A stretch of 64,000 nt of DNA from Tieghemostelium lacteum (GCA_001606155.1 LODT01000047.1:1-64000); one strand, 5' to 3'; shown: positions 24,843-36,271, numbered from the stretch's first letter. Numbers and translations: made by a program. Notes: a model not told the origin generated them from the sequence alone.

Positions 24843-25148
24843 TTTTTCCTAATTTTTTTGTTAAAGGCGTACCAATTGATACCATTATTCCCAGACCCCT
24901 AACATGTAGGAGTTGGATCTAAAGTTTATTTATGTACATTGAAAAGGGCCATAAAATGGTCTGGTATTAGAATTTGTATTAGGTTGTTATTTTTGCACCA
25001 AGTCTTAGTGAACATTTTGATTTGAAATTTGATCGAGGATATAATTGGTTTTACCTTCTATAGTGGTACTGTGGTAGTCTCCAGTGTTTGGACATTAGGC
25101 CGAATGTTTTTTCCCATTCTGCTCTTTTTTTTTTTTTTTTCCCAATTT
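24843..25148 (-). mobile_element. 5'-truncated TRE5-like LINE, 43 bp upstream of tRNA-Ala
   Basis: The 3' end of a TRE-like non-LTR retrotransposon, minus strand, with its A-tail seen as T's near 24853-24859. It matches the copy at 63353-63877 over about 250 bp and is 5'-truncated near the 'gagcagaatgggaa' landmark. The flanks are near-identical: 'tttttcctaattt' (24843-24855) and 'tttttcccaattt' (25136-25148), one mismatch in 13, which I read as the target-site duplication. The duplication ends 43 bp before the first base of the tRNA-Ala gene. This spacing and orientation are what TRE5-type elements use. Confidence 0.8.
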
Positions 25149-25191
25149 GGGTGTACATATAGAGAAGTAAATTTTGTTGAATAATTGTAAA

Positions 25192-25287
25192 GGGCGTTTG
25201 GTGAATATGGTATCACGTTCGGTTTGCAACAATACAGCAATATTTCAATACTCCGAAAGATGACGAGATCGATACTCGTAACGTCCA
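25192..25287 (+). tRNA. tRNA-Ala(UGC) with a 23-nt intron
   Basis: The acceptor stem GGGCGTT/AACGTCC contains the G3-U70 wobble that identifies tRNA-Ala. The D-stem is GTGA/TCAC with G18G19 and A14, A21 present. The anticodon stem is TTCGG/CCGAA with anticodon TGC at 25225-25227. A 23-nt intron (25229-25251) sits after position 37, the canonical place. The T-arm is ACGAG/CTCGT with loop ATCGATA; position 54 is A instead of the usual T. The discriminator is A. The mature length is 73 nt. A TTTT terminator follows at about 25290. The retroelement placed 43 bp upstream gives independent support. It could be a slightly degraded gene, given A54 and T15. Confidence 0.8.
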
Positions 25288-25800
25288 GCTTTTGTTTGAA
25301 AATTTTTTTTTTGCCCCGGGGAGCTGAGAGTTTGACTTTTTGGGCTTAGTTTGGCCTACAAAAAGTTACAATTTGTAGACGTAACGACAGTCCTTATCGT
25401 ACTATCTCACATATCTCAGATCTCACCTATATATCACATCACATTTCATCATCACATCACACATCCTTTATATTTCCACCTTCATTATTTTTGATGTTCT
25501 CTCTTGAATTCATTAATGGTATTAGGGGTTGTATTCAACTTAACATTTAATCTCTTTGTAATAGAGCTCTGGGTCGTTCCTTTATACCTATACAAAATTT
25601 AAAGAATATAATATCTTTTCGTCAATATAACAATGATAGATGAGTTTGTACACAATACAACTATTTCTTTTTTAATTTTTAAAAATTTAAATTGCAACCT
25701 CAACATTTTTTTTATGTTTAGCTAAACCCCAAAATATTTGAATGTGAAAATTCATCAACATTATTGTTGTTGATTACACTAAAATTTAAATAAGAAAAGA
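25288..25800. other. GC-rich patch and gene-free flank
   Basis: About 510 bp between tRNA-Ala and the PQ-loop gene. The part at about 25313-25410 is unusually GC-rich for this genome: it contains a CCCCGGGG palindrome and a 7-bp hairpin stem (CTACAAA/TTTGTAG, about 25355-25380). I cannot assign it to a known RNA or repeat. The rest is AT-rich promoter-like DNA. Confidence 0.45.
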
Positions 25801-26520
25801 ATGGAAACAACAGAAATTGATTTTAAATATTATTATCAATCATTAGGATTTCTATCTAGTATAGCATTTGCAATACAATATCTACCACAAATGAAACTAA
25901 ACTACCAGAGGAAATCTACCCAGGGATTCTCATCATCTGGTATAATCATCAAATTAATTGGTGCCTCATTTCTGTTGGTAAATAGTTGGCTTACAGGTGA
26001 GACATTACCTATATTCTTTTATGGACTCATCAATGTAGTTCAACACAGCACATTTATGTATCAATTTTCAATCTATGATAAAAATACAAAATATCTACTC
26101 TGGATTTTATTCCCATTTTTACCATTACTAATGGGTAGATTATATCCTAAATCAATGTGTATGTACTTTGTTTATTTTAGATAAAGATAAATGTCAAAAT
26201 TATAGATTTAACAGTAGATGTTGAATATAGATACAACCAATTCAATTAAACCAATAACACAAGTACTTAGTCATTTGCCACAATTAATAGTTAGTTATAA
26301 ATCAAAATCAACGCAAGGTGTATCATTGCAATCACAATATTTAAATTTTTTTGGAGGAGTAGTTGGAGTATTAATGTTAATTGGAATACCACCAGTTTCA
26401 ATAATGACCTATTTTATATATATAAATAGCATAGCTCAAAGTGTTTCAATATTTTTAATGTATTTCTATTATGATCTCCGAAAGAGAAATAAAACTATTA
26501 CAAGAGATAGTGTAATATAA
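25801..26520 (+). CDS. PQ-loop repeat membrane protein, central junction unresolved
   Basis: The first open frame (from the ATG at 25801, open to a stop at about 26184) carries PQ-loop repeat 1: 'AFAIQYLPQMKLNYQRKSTQG', with several transmembrane segments. The second open frame (about 26218-26520) carries repeat 2: 'QVLSHLPQLIVSYKSKSTQGV'. PQ-loop proteins have two such repeats within seven transmembrane helices and move amino acids, sugars or other small solutes. The two halves are out of phase by canonical splicing: donors near 26158-26162 and the acceptor at about 26218 do not match. A rare GTTTAT donor at about 26171 would restore phase; a one-base error is the alternative. The substrate is unknown. 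Confidence 0.75.
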
Positions 26521-26752
26521 TTTTATAATTTTATTATTATTTGTATGTAAATAAATTATATATATAGAGGAGAGAAGGTTAATTAATGTTTTTTTTTTGT
26601 TATTATTAATATTTTGTTGAATTGATGAATTTCAATAACAGTGTGTATTATTACAAAATGTTTTTTTCAAACATATTGTGTCTTTGCATTTTTAAAATAA
26701 ATAAGTTTGGTGGTGAAGTGGTAGGGTGGTTGAGGAGAGTGTAAATGAATTA

Positions 26753-29457
26753 TTAACCTCTATGATTTGAAAGTAAATATCTTCTTTCAATGTCATTCTT
26801 TTTGAAAACAAATCTATCAACTTTGTCTTCAGCTTCCAGTAAGATTTCATCATCTTCCAATACTCTTTCAAGACCATCTCTTACTACATATAAAAAGTAT
26901 TCAGGTTCTTCAGAAGCAGGTACTTTCATTTTTTTAATAACCATTTGTTTTACTTTACCACATAGAGTATCATTATTAATGGCAAACGAACAGAATAAAA
27001 CTTCACCAAAACCTTCTAAACAAATTCTAGCAATAGCTCTTCTAATTGGTTTACTATCTTTTTGTTCTTCAATAGTATTATTATTATTATTATTATTACT
27101 ACTGGTATTATTACTATCATTATTATTATTATTTTTCTAAATCAGGAGTTACATCATCATACTCTTCAATATTTTCATATTCTTCAATAACATCATGAGT
27201 ATTACTAATTGGTTTTTGTTCAACATGTTGTGGCTGAACTGGTTGTGGTAATGGTTTGGTAAATTTACGATTTTGATATTCTTTTATAATATCTTGTTGT
27301 GGTATAGTTGCTGATGATGTTAATTTACTACTATCTGGTGAAAAATGATTATCATCATCCTGATCATATTCCAAATTTCTAGTATTTGATATTGAATTTT
27401 CTTCTTCAATTTTATCTTCATTTACTTTTTCTACTTCTTCATTTTGATTGTCATTCTCATCAATATTATTAACTTCCTGTTGTTGATGTTGTTCTAATCT
27501 TTGTTGATCTAATTGTCTTTGTAACTCTAGAGCTTGTTCTTCTTGTTCTAATCTCTCTCTTTCCATTTTTTCTAATTCTTCTTGTTCTAATCTCTCTTGT
27601 TCTAATCTCTCCTCTTCTAATCTTTCTTGTTCTAATCTCTCTTGTTCTAATCTAACTTTTTCAAATCTTTCCATTTCTAATCTCTCCTTTTCTAATTTGT
27701 CCTTTTCTAATCTTTCTCTCTCCAATTTCTCCTTTTCCAATTTTTCTTTATCTAATCTCTCCTTTTCTAAACGTTCCTTTTCTAAACGTTCCTTTTCTTT
27801 TTGAGCTTGTAACTGTTGAGATTTTTTAGAATCTTCTTCTTGTTTTTCTTTTTGAGCTTGTAAGAGTTTATCACGAGCAGATTGAGTATTTTCAGGTTCA
27901 ACAGGTGATTTAGATACTAAACTATCACGTAGAATCAATTGAGATTTCTCACGATCCTCACCAGACATTTGATAATAGTACATTGAGAGATAGAGTAAAA
28001 ATGATTTTTCATCTAGATTATCATCTTGCCAATGAGATGCCTCTAGAATCTTTGGAATTTGTAATTTCTCATGAGCAGCATTCAAAATCAATTGAGCTTG
28101 TTCAACTTTTGATTTCTTTGAACTCACCAACTGGTAATCCAAAGCCGATGGTTGATGTTTAGCGATAAGTGCTGCAAAAACCAGTGGGTTTTGTAGAGAG
28201 GCAGGTGAATCGCAAATTAATGATTTTTGAAATTCTGAAATTTTTCTACCACACCACCCAATGAGTTTATCTTTTGCTTGATATTCTTTCTCTCCATTGG
28301 TAGTGAAGGCAATGAAAATCGACCATAGTAGACGTAGTACAACTTTTACAACTTTACATTCAATGATATCCTGTGCAATCAGTTTACCAAAATCTGCACC
28401 AACCTCTTTTAGTGTATCCAAACAATGGTCGATATTATACTGCATCTCATAGATGGATTTACCTTTTCTGTACTTGAGTTGCCTCTTGAATAGGTGGTCT
28501 ATAAGATTAATCAAAACCATACCATCAGAGAATGCAGTCATTATATCATCAGCACACTGAATTTGTCGACCTGATAGACAATGGTTGACCCATGCCAATA
28601 TTGCCTTAGACTGGTACTGATTATTCTCTAATTTAGATTGTAATTTAACTGAAAGGTCTCTGGCAGTAGGTACAAATGCCATAGCAGGTGTAGCCACACG
28701 TGCAGTCTGAGATGCACTGTATGCAGTTGTACATTGAAGTTCTGTAGCCCACATTTGAATATCAGATTCCTTATCCGAAGTAAATGTATGTCTTTCAGAG
28801 TTTGCTAAAGTCAATAGAATCTGTTGACTTTGACCGCCCTGTTTCAATTCAATTACAGCATTCTCTAGTGACAGTTCATATAAAATTGTCTCTTCATCCT
28901 GTGATTCATAAACACGTAGATACTTATCTTTACTAACTGCCCAAATTTGTTCAAATCTATTTGCTCTTTTTCTTAACAAAAATCCAGACATTCCTTTACC
29001 TGGTCTAGATACTGATTTACTTGGTGTTTTATTAACTGTACTACTATTATTATTATTATTACTATTGACAGTTGTTGTAGTTGTTGTAGTAGGTGGTTTA
29101 AAACTTATAAAATCACCATTTGGATTAAGAAAACAAAATTTAAAATCAGATTTACCTTCTAATTTAACTAATAAATCAAATGGAAAATCTGTTACTTTTA
29201 ATTTAGTTTTTGCTGTAGCAATAGAATTGAGAATAAGAATTAATATTCAAAATAAAGAGGTGATATGAGGAAGATGGATTCTTACCTGACCCTTCCAAAA
29301 TGAATAAACTAAATTGAACTCTATCACTTTCATTTAGAAATAACTTTTTGGCAAACTTTTCACAAATCTCACCAGCAGCTGTACTAGGTTCAACAACCAT
29401 GGTTTTATATAAACCCTCTTGATCAAAAACCTTTAAGATTCTCTTTTCACTTGACAT
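26753..29457 (-). CDS. RA-PH-CH-CH cytoskeletal adaptor, C-terminal part frame-shifted
   Basis: Exon 1 (29457-29286) and exon 2 (from 29212) join in phase across a 73-bp intron; the frame then stops at 27129 after 751 residues. Order: an RA/ubiquitin-like domain split by the intron (residues 1-100), a Thr/Asn linker, a PH domain (about 132-225), two calponin-homology domains (about 258-366 and 367-476) and a Glu/Lys/Arg-rich coiled coil of repeated RLEKE units (about 515-650). Downstream, in a shifted frame, 26753-27129 encodes a poly-Asn linker and a second RA-like domain with a clean stop. The shift falls in a run of five A's near 27134-27138; with four A's the frame would stay open. The domains suggest a small-GTPase-regulated actin-binding adaptor. 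The family name is not recognised. Confidence 0.78.
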
Positions 29458-30407
29458 TTTTAGACTCTAAATCTAGGATTTATAATAAATCCTTTTGTTT
29501 GTTTCAATTGTAATACAATTACCTCCTACTACTAACTAAAGCTTTAATCTATTTGATTTTTTTTTTTTGTTATTATTGTTTGTTATTTAAAATATCTAAG
29601 ATCTTTAAATCTAATTTCTGTATTGCTTGGACTGTGACAGATTTTGTAATCTTGATTTGAATTTCTAGAGTACTTTCTGTTTTTTATTATGGGTGGTGAT
29701 CCTGTTAAAGAGACTCTATAGTTTATAAATAAATAAATAAGTGTAGAATGAATAAATTAATAATACAACATTAATAAAATAAATAAAAAAAAAGTATTTA
29801 TAATCAAGTGTAAAACTTGGATATTTTATAAAATAAAAAAAGTTTTTAAAAAATCAAATTTTTGATGAGTAACCGGTATTAGGGTTGGGTATTGTGCCAA
29901 TGAAAAAAAACAAAAAATGAACAAACAATATTTCAAGTGTCTTTTGGAAATCAATTACCTGTAACCCAATTGGAATTAATTTAATAATATTTGAACTCAA
30001 TAACAATATACCAAACAATTTTTTTTTAGAAAAATAAAAAAAAACAATCAAGATATTTAAGTGATAAAATATCTAAAAAAGATTAATCAACCGGTATTTT
30101 AAATTTCCTTTTATCCTTTTATAATCCTAATTGTTGGGATTTAGTTATATTTCAAATGATTCAATTTAAAAAATATGAGTTTTTCTTCTGATATAAACAC
30201 ATTAAATTTAATATGAGAAGTTTATCAAAATAACAATAATTGTTTTTTATTTTTTTTTAAAACGTTAAGAAACGAAAAAATAAACTTTAAAATTTTTTTA
30301 TTTTTTTTTTTTAAATTATTTCTTATTTTCAAAAAAAGAAACTTTAAAACTAGTACCCTCCTAACACAGATCATCTTATATAATATATAATAATAATTTA
30401 GAAAAAA
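29458..30407. other. Intergenic, no gene seen
   Basis: About 950 bp of AT-rich DNA between the divergent RA-PH-CH-CH and eIF6 genes. T-tracts lie close to both starts, as usual for promoters in this genome. A 65-codon minus-strand frame at 29854-30051 is hydrophobic AT-driven noise. No tRNA or known repeat is seen. Confidence 0.6.
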
Positions 30408-31148
30408 ATGTCATGTACAAGACTTCAATATGAAAATAGTTGTGATATAGGTGTTTTTGCCAAATTAACTAATGGATATTGTCTAGTTGGACAATGTGGT
30501 TCCAAACATTTCAAAAGAGTTTTTGAAAATACATTACAAAATCATATACCAGTAGTAGAGGCATCCATTGCCGGTACTAGAATTGTAGGTAGATTGTGTG
30601 TTGGTAATTCTAAAGGTTTATTATTACCAAACACTACTACAGATCAAGAATTATTACACATTAGAAACTCATTGCCAGACAAGGTAGTTGTACAACGTGT
30701 TGAAGAAAGACTGTCGGCATTGGGTAATTGTATTGCAGTAAATGATTATGTAGCCCTTATTCACCCAGATTTAGACAGAGAAACTGAAGAAATTATTGCA
30801 GATGTTTTAGATGTTGAAGTTTTCAGACAAACTGTTAGTGGACAGGTTTTGGTTGGTACTTATTGTGCATTATCAAATCAAGGTGCATTAGTTCATCCAA
30901 ATACAAGTATTGCCGATCAAGAAGAACTTTCATCATTACTGCAGGTACCTGTCATTGCTGGTACTGTAAATAGAGGTAACGAATGTATTAGTGCTGGTTG
31001 TGTTGTTAATGATTGGGCTGCTTTTGTAGGTTCTGATACTACTGCCACTGAAGTCACTGTAATTGAAAGTATTTTTAGTCTTAATCGTGATTCTAAACCA
31101 TCAAATATTGTTAATCAAATTAGAAACTCTGTGATTGATAATTTATAA
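30408..31148 (+). CDS. eif6: eIF6 ribosome anti-association factor
   Basis: A single exon encodes 246 residues, the standard length for eukaryotic eIF6. The N-terminus '[22 protein letters not shown]' and the pentein repeats ('[21 protein letters not shown]', '[20 protein letters not shown]', '[19 protein letters not shown]') match across the whole protein. eIF6 binds the 60S subunit, is needed for its biogenesis in the nucleolus and prevents premature joining to 40S. It is released in the cytosol by SBDS and EFL1. Nothing is odd about this copy. Codon use is less extreme than in its neighbours, which fits high expression. Confidence 0.98.
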   Translation: MSCTRLQYENSCDIGVFAKLTNGYCLVGQCGSKHFKRVFENTLQNHIPVVEASIAGTRIVGRLCVGNSKGLLLPNTTTDQELLHIRNSLPDKVVVQRVEERLSALGNCIAVNDYVALIHPDLDRETEEIIADVLDVEVFRQTVSGQVLVGTYCALSNQGALVHPNTSIADQEELSSLLQVPVIAGTVNRGNECISAGCVVNDWAAFVGSDTTATEVTVIESIFSLNRDSKPSNIVNQIRNSVIDNL

Positions 31149-31254
31149 ATTAAAAATAAATAAATTATCATAAAAAACCAAAAAAAACCTTTATATCAAA
31201 TCTATTATTTATAATTATTTGTATAATAAATATTTATTATTATTAATGATAATT

Positions 31255-32137
31255 TTAGAAATTTGTTAAAGTATAATTTTCAAAATTTTCAATCTTTTCA
31301 GAGGGATTTGAAATTCTTTTAAAAACAGCATACCATTTCTTTCCTTCAATTCTATTAACTTTACGAGCTTCTTCAGAAGAGTTTACAATTAAAGGTACAC
31401 ATGGATCAGATAAAGCCAAATCCTTATCAATTTGTTGAAACAATGGATGTGATTTAAAATGTGCAAACATCCATTCATAGAGTTCCTGTACATCAGAGAT
31501 AAAATAGGCTAATCCGCCAATAGACATTATATAAGCATATTCAGCCAACAATGTTGGTGAAATGATACGTCTCTTATGATTAGCCTTTTTAAAATGTGGA
31601 TCTGGAAAGAGGAAAAATATCTTTTCCAATTGACCCTTTTCAAAAAAGTTTGGCATTAATTTCATAGAGTTGGTTTTGATTACACTAATGTTTCGGTAGA
31701 GTTTTTTTTCTTTGTTATCCTCACGAAGTTTCTCAATACGTCCTTCAACATATTCTACAACTTTAGCTCTAATTTCCATTCCCAATATAACTTTATCTGG
31801 CAGTGTCTGTGATAATGAAACTGTTAATCCACCATATCCACATCCAACATCTGCAACTTGAACTTTAATTCTTTCACCTTCTTTTAATTCTGAACTTAAT
31901 TCTGGATATTTTTTTGACCAATCATATTCTGATGGTTTTGCTTTACTATTTTAAAAAATTAATATACACAACAAACATATGATAATTTCAATATATTTAC
32001 TAATCAAATTCATAATCTGCTGCTGGGTTTGCATGTGCTTTAATTTTATGATATGGTTTAATTGCTCTTTTTTTTGTTGCTGCTGGTTTTGATGATTTAT
32101 TATCTATTGTATTTGTAGTTGTAGTTGTTTCGGACAT
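31255..32137 (-). CDS. METTL1/Trm8, tRNA (guanine-N7-)-methyltransferase
   Basis: Exons 32137-32001 and 31945-31255 join in phase across a 55-bp intron to give 275 residues. The SAM-binding motif 'VADVGCGYGGLTVSLS' and the family motif 'FFLFPDPHFKKANHKRR' are intact. The C-terminal strand 'GKKWYAVFKR' is also conserved. With WDR4/Trm82 as partner, it methylates G46 of many tRNAs to m7G. A Thr run follows the start codon. The start codon is only 71 bp from that of DPM1 on the other strand, so the two must share a promoter containing a T-tract of more than 20 bases. Confidence 0.96.
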
Positions 32138-32207
32138 TTCGTGTGTTTGTTTTGATAAAAATTAAAGTTTTTTTTTTTTTTTTTTTTTAAATGATAAAAT
32201 TCAAAAG

Positions 32208-33108
<901 letters not shown>

Positions 33109-33189
33109 AAACAAAAACAATATCCAATTAACCTTTTGTAAATAAAGGTTAAAAAAAAATAAATAATTTAATTTGAGAGATATTAAATT

Positions 33190-35016
33190 TTATTTAGATT
33201 TATTTTGTGATTGTTGTGATGCCTGTTGTTGTTGTTGTTGTACTGATTGTAATGGTTTAGTTGTTGGAAACAATATAACATCTTTAATAGTTGGAGTGTT
33301 TGAAAATAACATACAAAGTCTATCTATACCTAAACCCCAACCAGCAGTTGGTGGTAATCCTAATTCTAAAGCATTGCAATATTGTTCATCTAGAATTTGA
33401 GCTTCTTCATCACCTTCAATTCTATCTTGACTTTGCGCTAAAAATCTTTTTCTTTGTTCTTTTGGATCATTTAATTCTGAATATGCATTAACTAATTCTT
33501 TACCACCAACAAATAATTCAAATCTTTCAGTTCTTTGATTCTAATAATAAATTATTTTTTTAAAATTAATATAAAAATGCAAATATATAAATATAGAGAT
33601 ATACTAACATTTGATCTATGAATTTTAGCTAATGGCGACATTGCTAATGGATGATCCATTATAAATGTTGGTTGAATACATAGTGGTTCTAGTAAATGTG
33701 AGGCCATTTCATCTAGAATTCTAGTTGGAGTGTGAGGTGGTTTACAATGGATAGAATGTCTATGACAGATATCCAAAAGAGTTGGTATAGAATCATAGGA
33801 TGTCAAATCTTCAGGTAATTTCTCACCGATAAGTTCTTGAATCTTATCAATAAAATTAATTTTTTGAAAGGGTGGTTTAAAATCAATTTCAATTTCTGGA
33901 TTTGAAGGTAGAGGTATTTTATAACTACCAACAGTGTGTAATATCATTTTTGATAATAAATCCTCTGTCAATAATACCAATGAATTATAATCTGCATAGG
34001 CTTGATATAATTCACATGTTGTAAATTCAGGATTATGTGTTAAATCAATACCTTCATTTCTAAATTGTTTACCAATTTCAAAAACTTTATCAAATCCTGA
34101 TATTACAAGTTGCTATAATATTTTAATTAGTATATACACATCATTTTTTTAACACATTACATACTTTTAAAAATAATTCAGGTGAAATTCTTAAAAATAA
34201 ATCTAAATTTAAAGAATTGGAATGAGTTTTGAAAGGTTTTGCATTGGCACCACCAACATTGGTTGATAGGATAGGAGTATCAACTTCAATGAACTCTTTA
34301 TCAACTAGATAGTTTCTGAGAAATGATATCATTTTTGATCTGATTAGAAAAGCATTTTTAATGGATGGATTAACAATGAAATCTAATGGTCTATTACGAT
34401 ATCTCATCTCTTTGTTTTGTAATTTCAATGGAATTGGTCTGAGACAAGGTGTAAGAATTTGAATGGATTTTGGAATGATGGAAAGTTCACCAAGTTTTGA
34501 TTTTGCAGGTATACCACTGCATTCAATGATATCACCTTTACGTAAAATCTGATGTAACAATTGATACTCTGATGTATTTTCATAAAATTTTAAATCAACC
34601 ATTAACTGAAGTGATTTATCATCTTGAATCAAATCAATAAAGAATAGTTTAGCACTAGATATACGAATGGATTTAATTCTACCTGCAACTGTAACAGGAT
34701 TAACTTCTATTAACTTTTCACCAGGTTTTAAATGATCTTGATATATCTCTCTAAATTGTGGTATACTATGACTTAAATTTCTAGATTCAGCACTATATAT
34801 TCTATTTGGTGTCTCTTTTTGATATTGTTTCATCATTTCATCTCTAGAATGATGATATTGTTCCAAATAGGCTGTTGATTCTAAATCCTCTTCATTTATT
34901 TCTTCTTTTATTATTTTGTTGTTTTGTGTAAAAAATCTTCTAGAATTATTAACAATTAAAGTCTTTACAAATGTTGAATTTAATGGTTTTACACTTTGTT
35001 TAAGGATTCTGATCAT
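33190..35016 (-). CDS. Lysyl-tRNA synthetase, class II, probably mitochondrial
   Basis: Exons 35016-34165, 34112-33609 and 33540-33190 join at phase 0 (52- and 68-bp introns) to give 568 residues. The Arg/Lys/Ser-rich N-terminus '[18 protein letters not shown]' looks like a mitochondrial presequence. An OB-fold anticodon-binding domain follows, then class II motif 1, motif 2 '[18 protein letters not shown]' and motif 3 'GWGLGIDRL'. The order and motifs are specific for LysRS. The C-terminus is a Gln-rich tail. The stop codon is 81 bp from the convergent DPM1 stop. Organelle targeting is inferred from the leader only; a cytosolic paralogue would be expected elsewhere. Confidence 0.93.
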
Positions 35017-35067
35017 TTTTAATTTTAAAAAAAAAAAATCGATTGGAATATACAAAATTTCATTTAA

Positions 35068-35330
35068 AAGTACTCATAAAAGTAGTCAGGAACCAATGAC
35101 TATCATTTTAAGACCTTTTAGTGTTACTGTTATAACTGTACTTCAAATTATCATTTAGATAGAATTTCAATAATTGAAATATATGGAATATTGTTACTAT
35201 TTAATTTATTTCTTAGTTTAATTTATTTATACTAATCTATACTGTAATCTTGCAACTTGGTAAGGAGCATTCTTACAAAATGTACAAAACTTTGTAAGAA
35301 TTCTCTTTACCAAGTTACAGAAGACGAAAA
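35068..35330. repeat. Family A fragments in head-to-head arrangement
   Basis: Pieces of the 135-bp family A element lie here in both orientations. The inner part ('agtcaggaaccaatgactatc') is near 35084-35105. Two terminal pieces face each other at about 35255-35325, forming a palindrome around 'cttggtaaggag...ctctttaccaag'. It looks like nested or rearranged copies and borders the LysRS promoter. Confidence 0.6.
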
Positions 35331-35441
35331 GTACATGCTCTTGAGGCAAAATACTGAGAAACTAAAATTTGATTATATCTATTTGATAGTGTTTTGACTC
35401 CTTTTATAGTTTCATCTTTTAATATTGTTGCTGCTAGTGCT

Positions 35442-35831
35442 TCACTGATTAACGCAAAGAAGGTTGGGGAAATTTCTTGAAAGTTGATGACCTTGTGGGA
35501 CCTTTTTTGTTTGAATCACCCCAGTAGGTTTGTCTATAGTAATCAACTTACTTAACTTAGTTTTAGTCTGTGGTTTATCCCACCATGTTGGGCCCTCAGT
35601 CTCTTTATCATTATCTGTTCCATAATTATAATTATCATTATCATCTAATTTTTCTTTTTTTTTTTTTTCAATTTCTTTAATTTTTTCATTATTGAAAACA
35701 TCAAGGATATCCTCTTGAGATTTTTCATTTGATTTTTTTGTTAATAGATTATTCTCGTCAGTTGGGATGACTTCTGGTTCTACTATTTTATCCACTTTTT
35801 CATTTTCTACATTGTTCTCTCTCTGTTGCAT
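35442..35831 (-). other. Orphan acidic open frame, 129 codons, possibly element-derived
   Basis: An ATG-started frame rich in Glu, Asp, Asn and Lys, with the block 'GPTWWDKPQTKTKLSKLITI' and ending 'FPNLLCVNQ'. A further open stretch of about 48 codons in another frame runs on towards 35325. It lies between short inverted-repeat fragments and a TRE tail, with no recognisable promoter. I cannot place it; it may be a piece of a mobile-element ORF or a decayed host gene. Confidence 0.35.
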
Positions 35832-35835
35832 TAGT

Positions 35836-35938
35836 ACCTCTCTTCTATTTGATTTTTTTGTTAAAGGCGTACCAATTGATACCCTTATGCCCAGACCCCT
35901 AACATGTAGGAGTTGGATACCTCTTCTATTTTATTTTT
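35836..35938 (-). mobile_element. Very short TRE-like LINE tail with target-site duplication
   Basis: Only about 60 bp of the element's 3' end (35860-35918) remain, starting with the A-tail as T's and 'gttaaaggcgtacc'. The flanks 'acctctcttctatttgatttt' (from 35836) and 'acctcttctattttatttt' (from 35919) are near-identical and are read as the duplication of an extremely 5'-truncated insertion. There is no tRNA within 200 bp on its 5' side; the nearest is tRNA-Thr at 36155. Confidence 0.7.
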
Positions 35939-35944
35939 TGTTAA

Positions 35945-36092
35945 TGTGAGAGATACAACTTTCTTAACTATAATTTAATATATAAAAATGAACTAACTAA
36001 CTATTTATTTATAATGATTTAATAAAGTATTGAATTTGATATAATATTTATGTTATTAAAATAGGTAAGAAGTAATAAGATGGATTCTTACA
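35945..36092. repeat. Family B short inverted-repeat element
   Basis: A 148-bp element beginning TGTGAGAGATAC and ending GGATTCTTACA, so its ends are a near-match to TGTAAGA/TCTTACA inverted repeats. The interior 'aatgatttaataaagtattgaa' recurs at 61210-61240 and 61546-61570. It shares termini with family A but has a different interior, as expected for non-autonomous relatives mobilised by one transposase. A further TRE-tail-like piece ('taaaggggtacc') may follow at 36093-36128. Confidence 0.6.
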
Positions 36093-36154
36093 TTAAAGGG
36101 GTACCTATTTGAGACTCTTTGAACTCATAAAAAAATTTTTTTTATCCGTCAGCA

Positions 36155-36225
36155 ACCTCTTTAGTATAGTGGCAGTACAAGGCTCTTGTAAAGCTTAGAC
36201 CCTGGTTCAATTCCAGGAAGAGGCA
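36155..36225 (+). tRNA. tRNA-Thr(UGU)
   Basis: The cloverleaf folds as acceptor ACCTCTT/AAGAGGC, D-arm GTA/TAC with loop TAGTGGCAG, anticodon stem AGGCT/AGCTT with loop CTTGTAA (anticodon TGT), and T-arm CCTGG/CCAGG with loop TTCAATT; the discriminator is A. A TTTTT terminator follows at once. Position 1 is A opposite C72, an unpaired acceptor end. A second copy begins at 63940 with the same A1. The anticodon reads ACA codons. Confidence 0.9.
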
Positions 36226-36271
36226 TTTTTGTTTTTTTAATATTGGCTTGATGACAAACAAAAAATTCTAT

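Noticed and set aside
29854-30051. 65-codon hydrophobic minus-strand frame
   Set aside because: AT-driven Phe/Ile/Leu content, no conserved features, lies in a promoter region.
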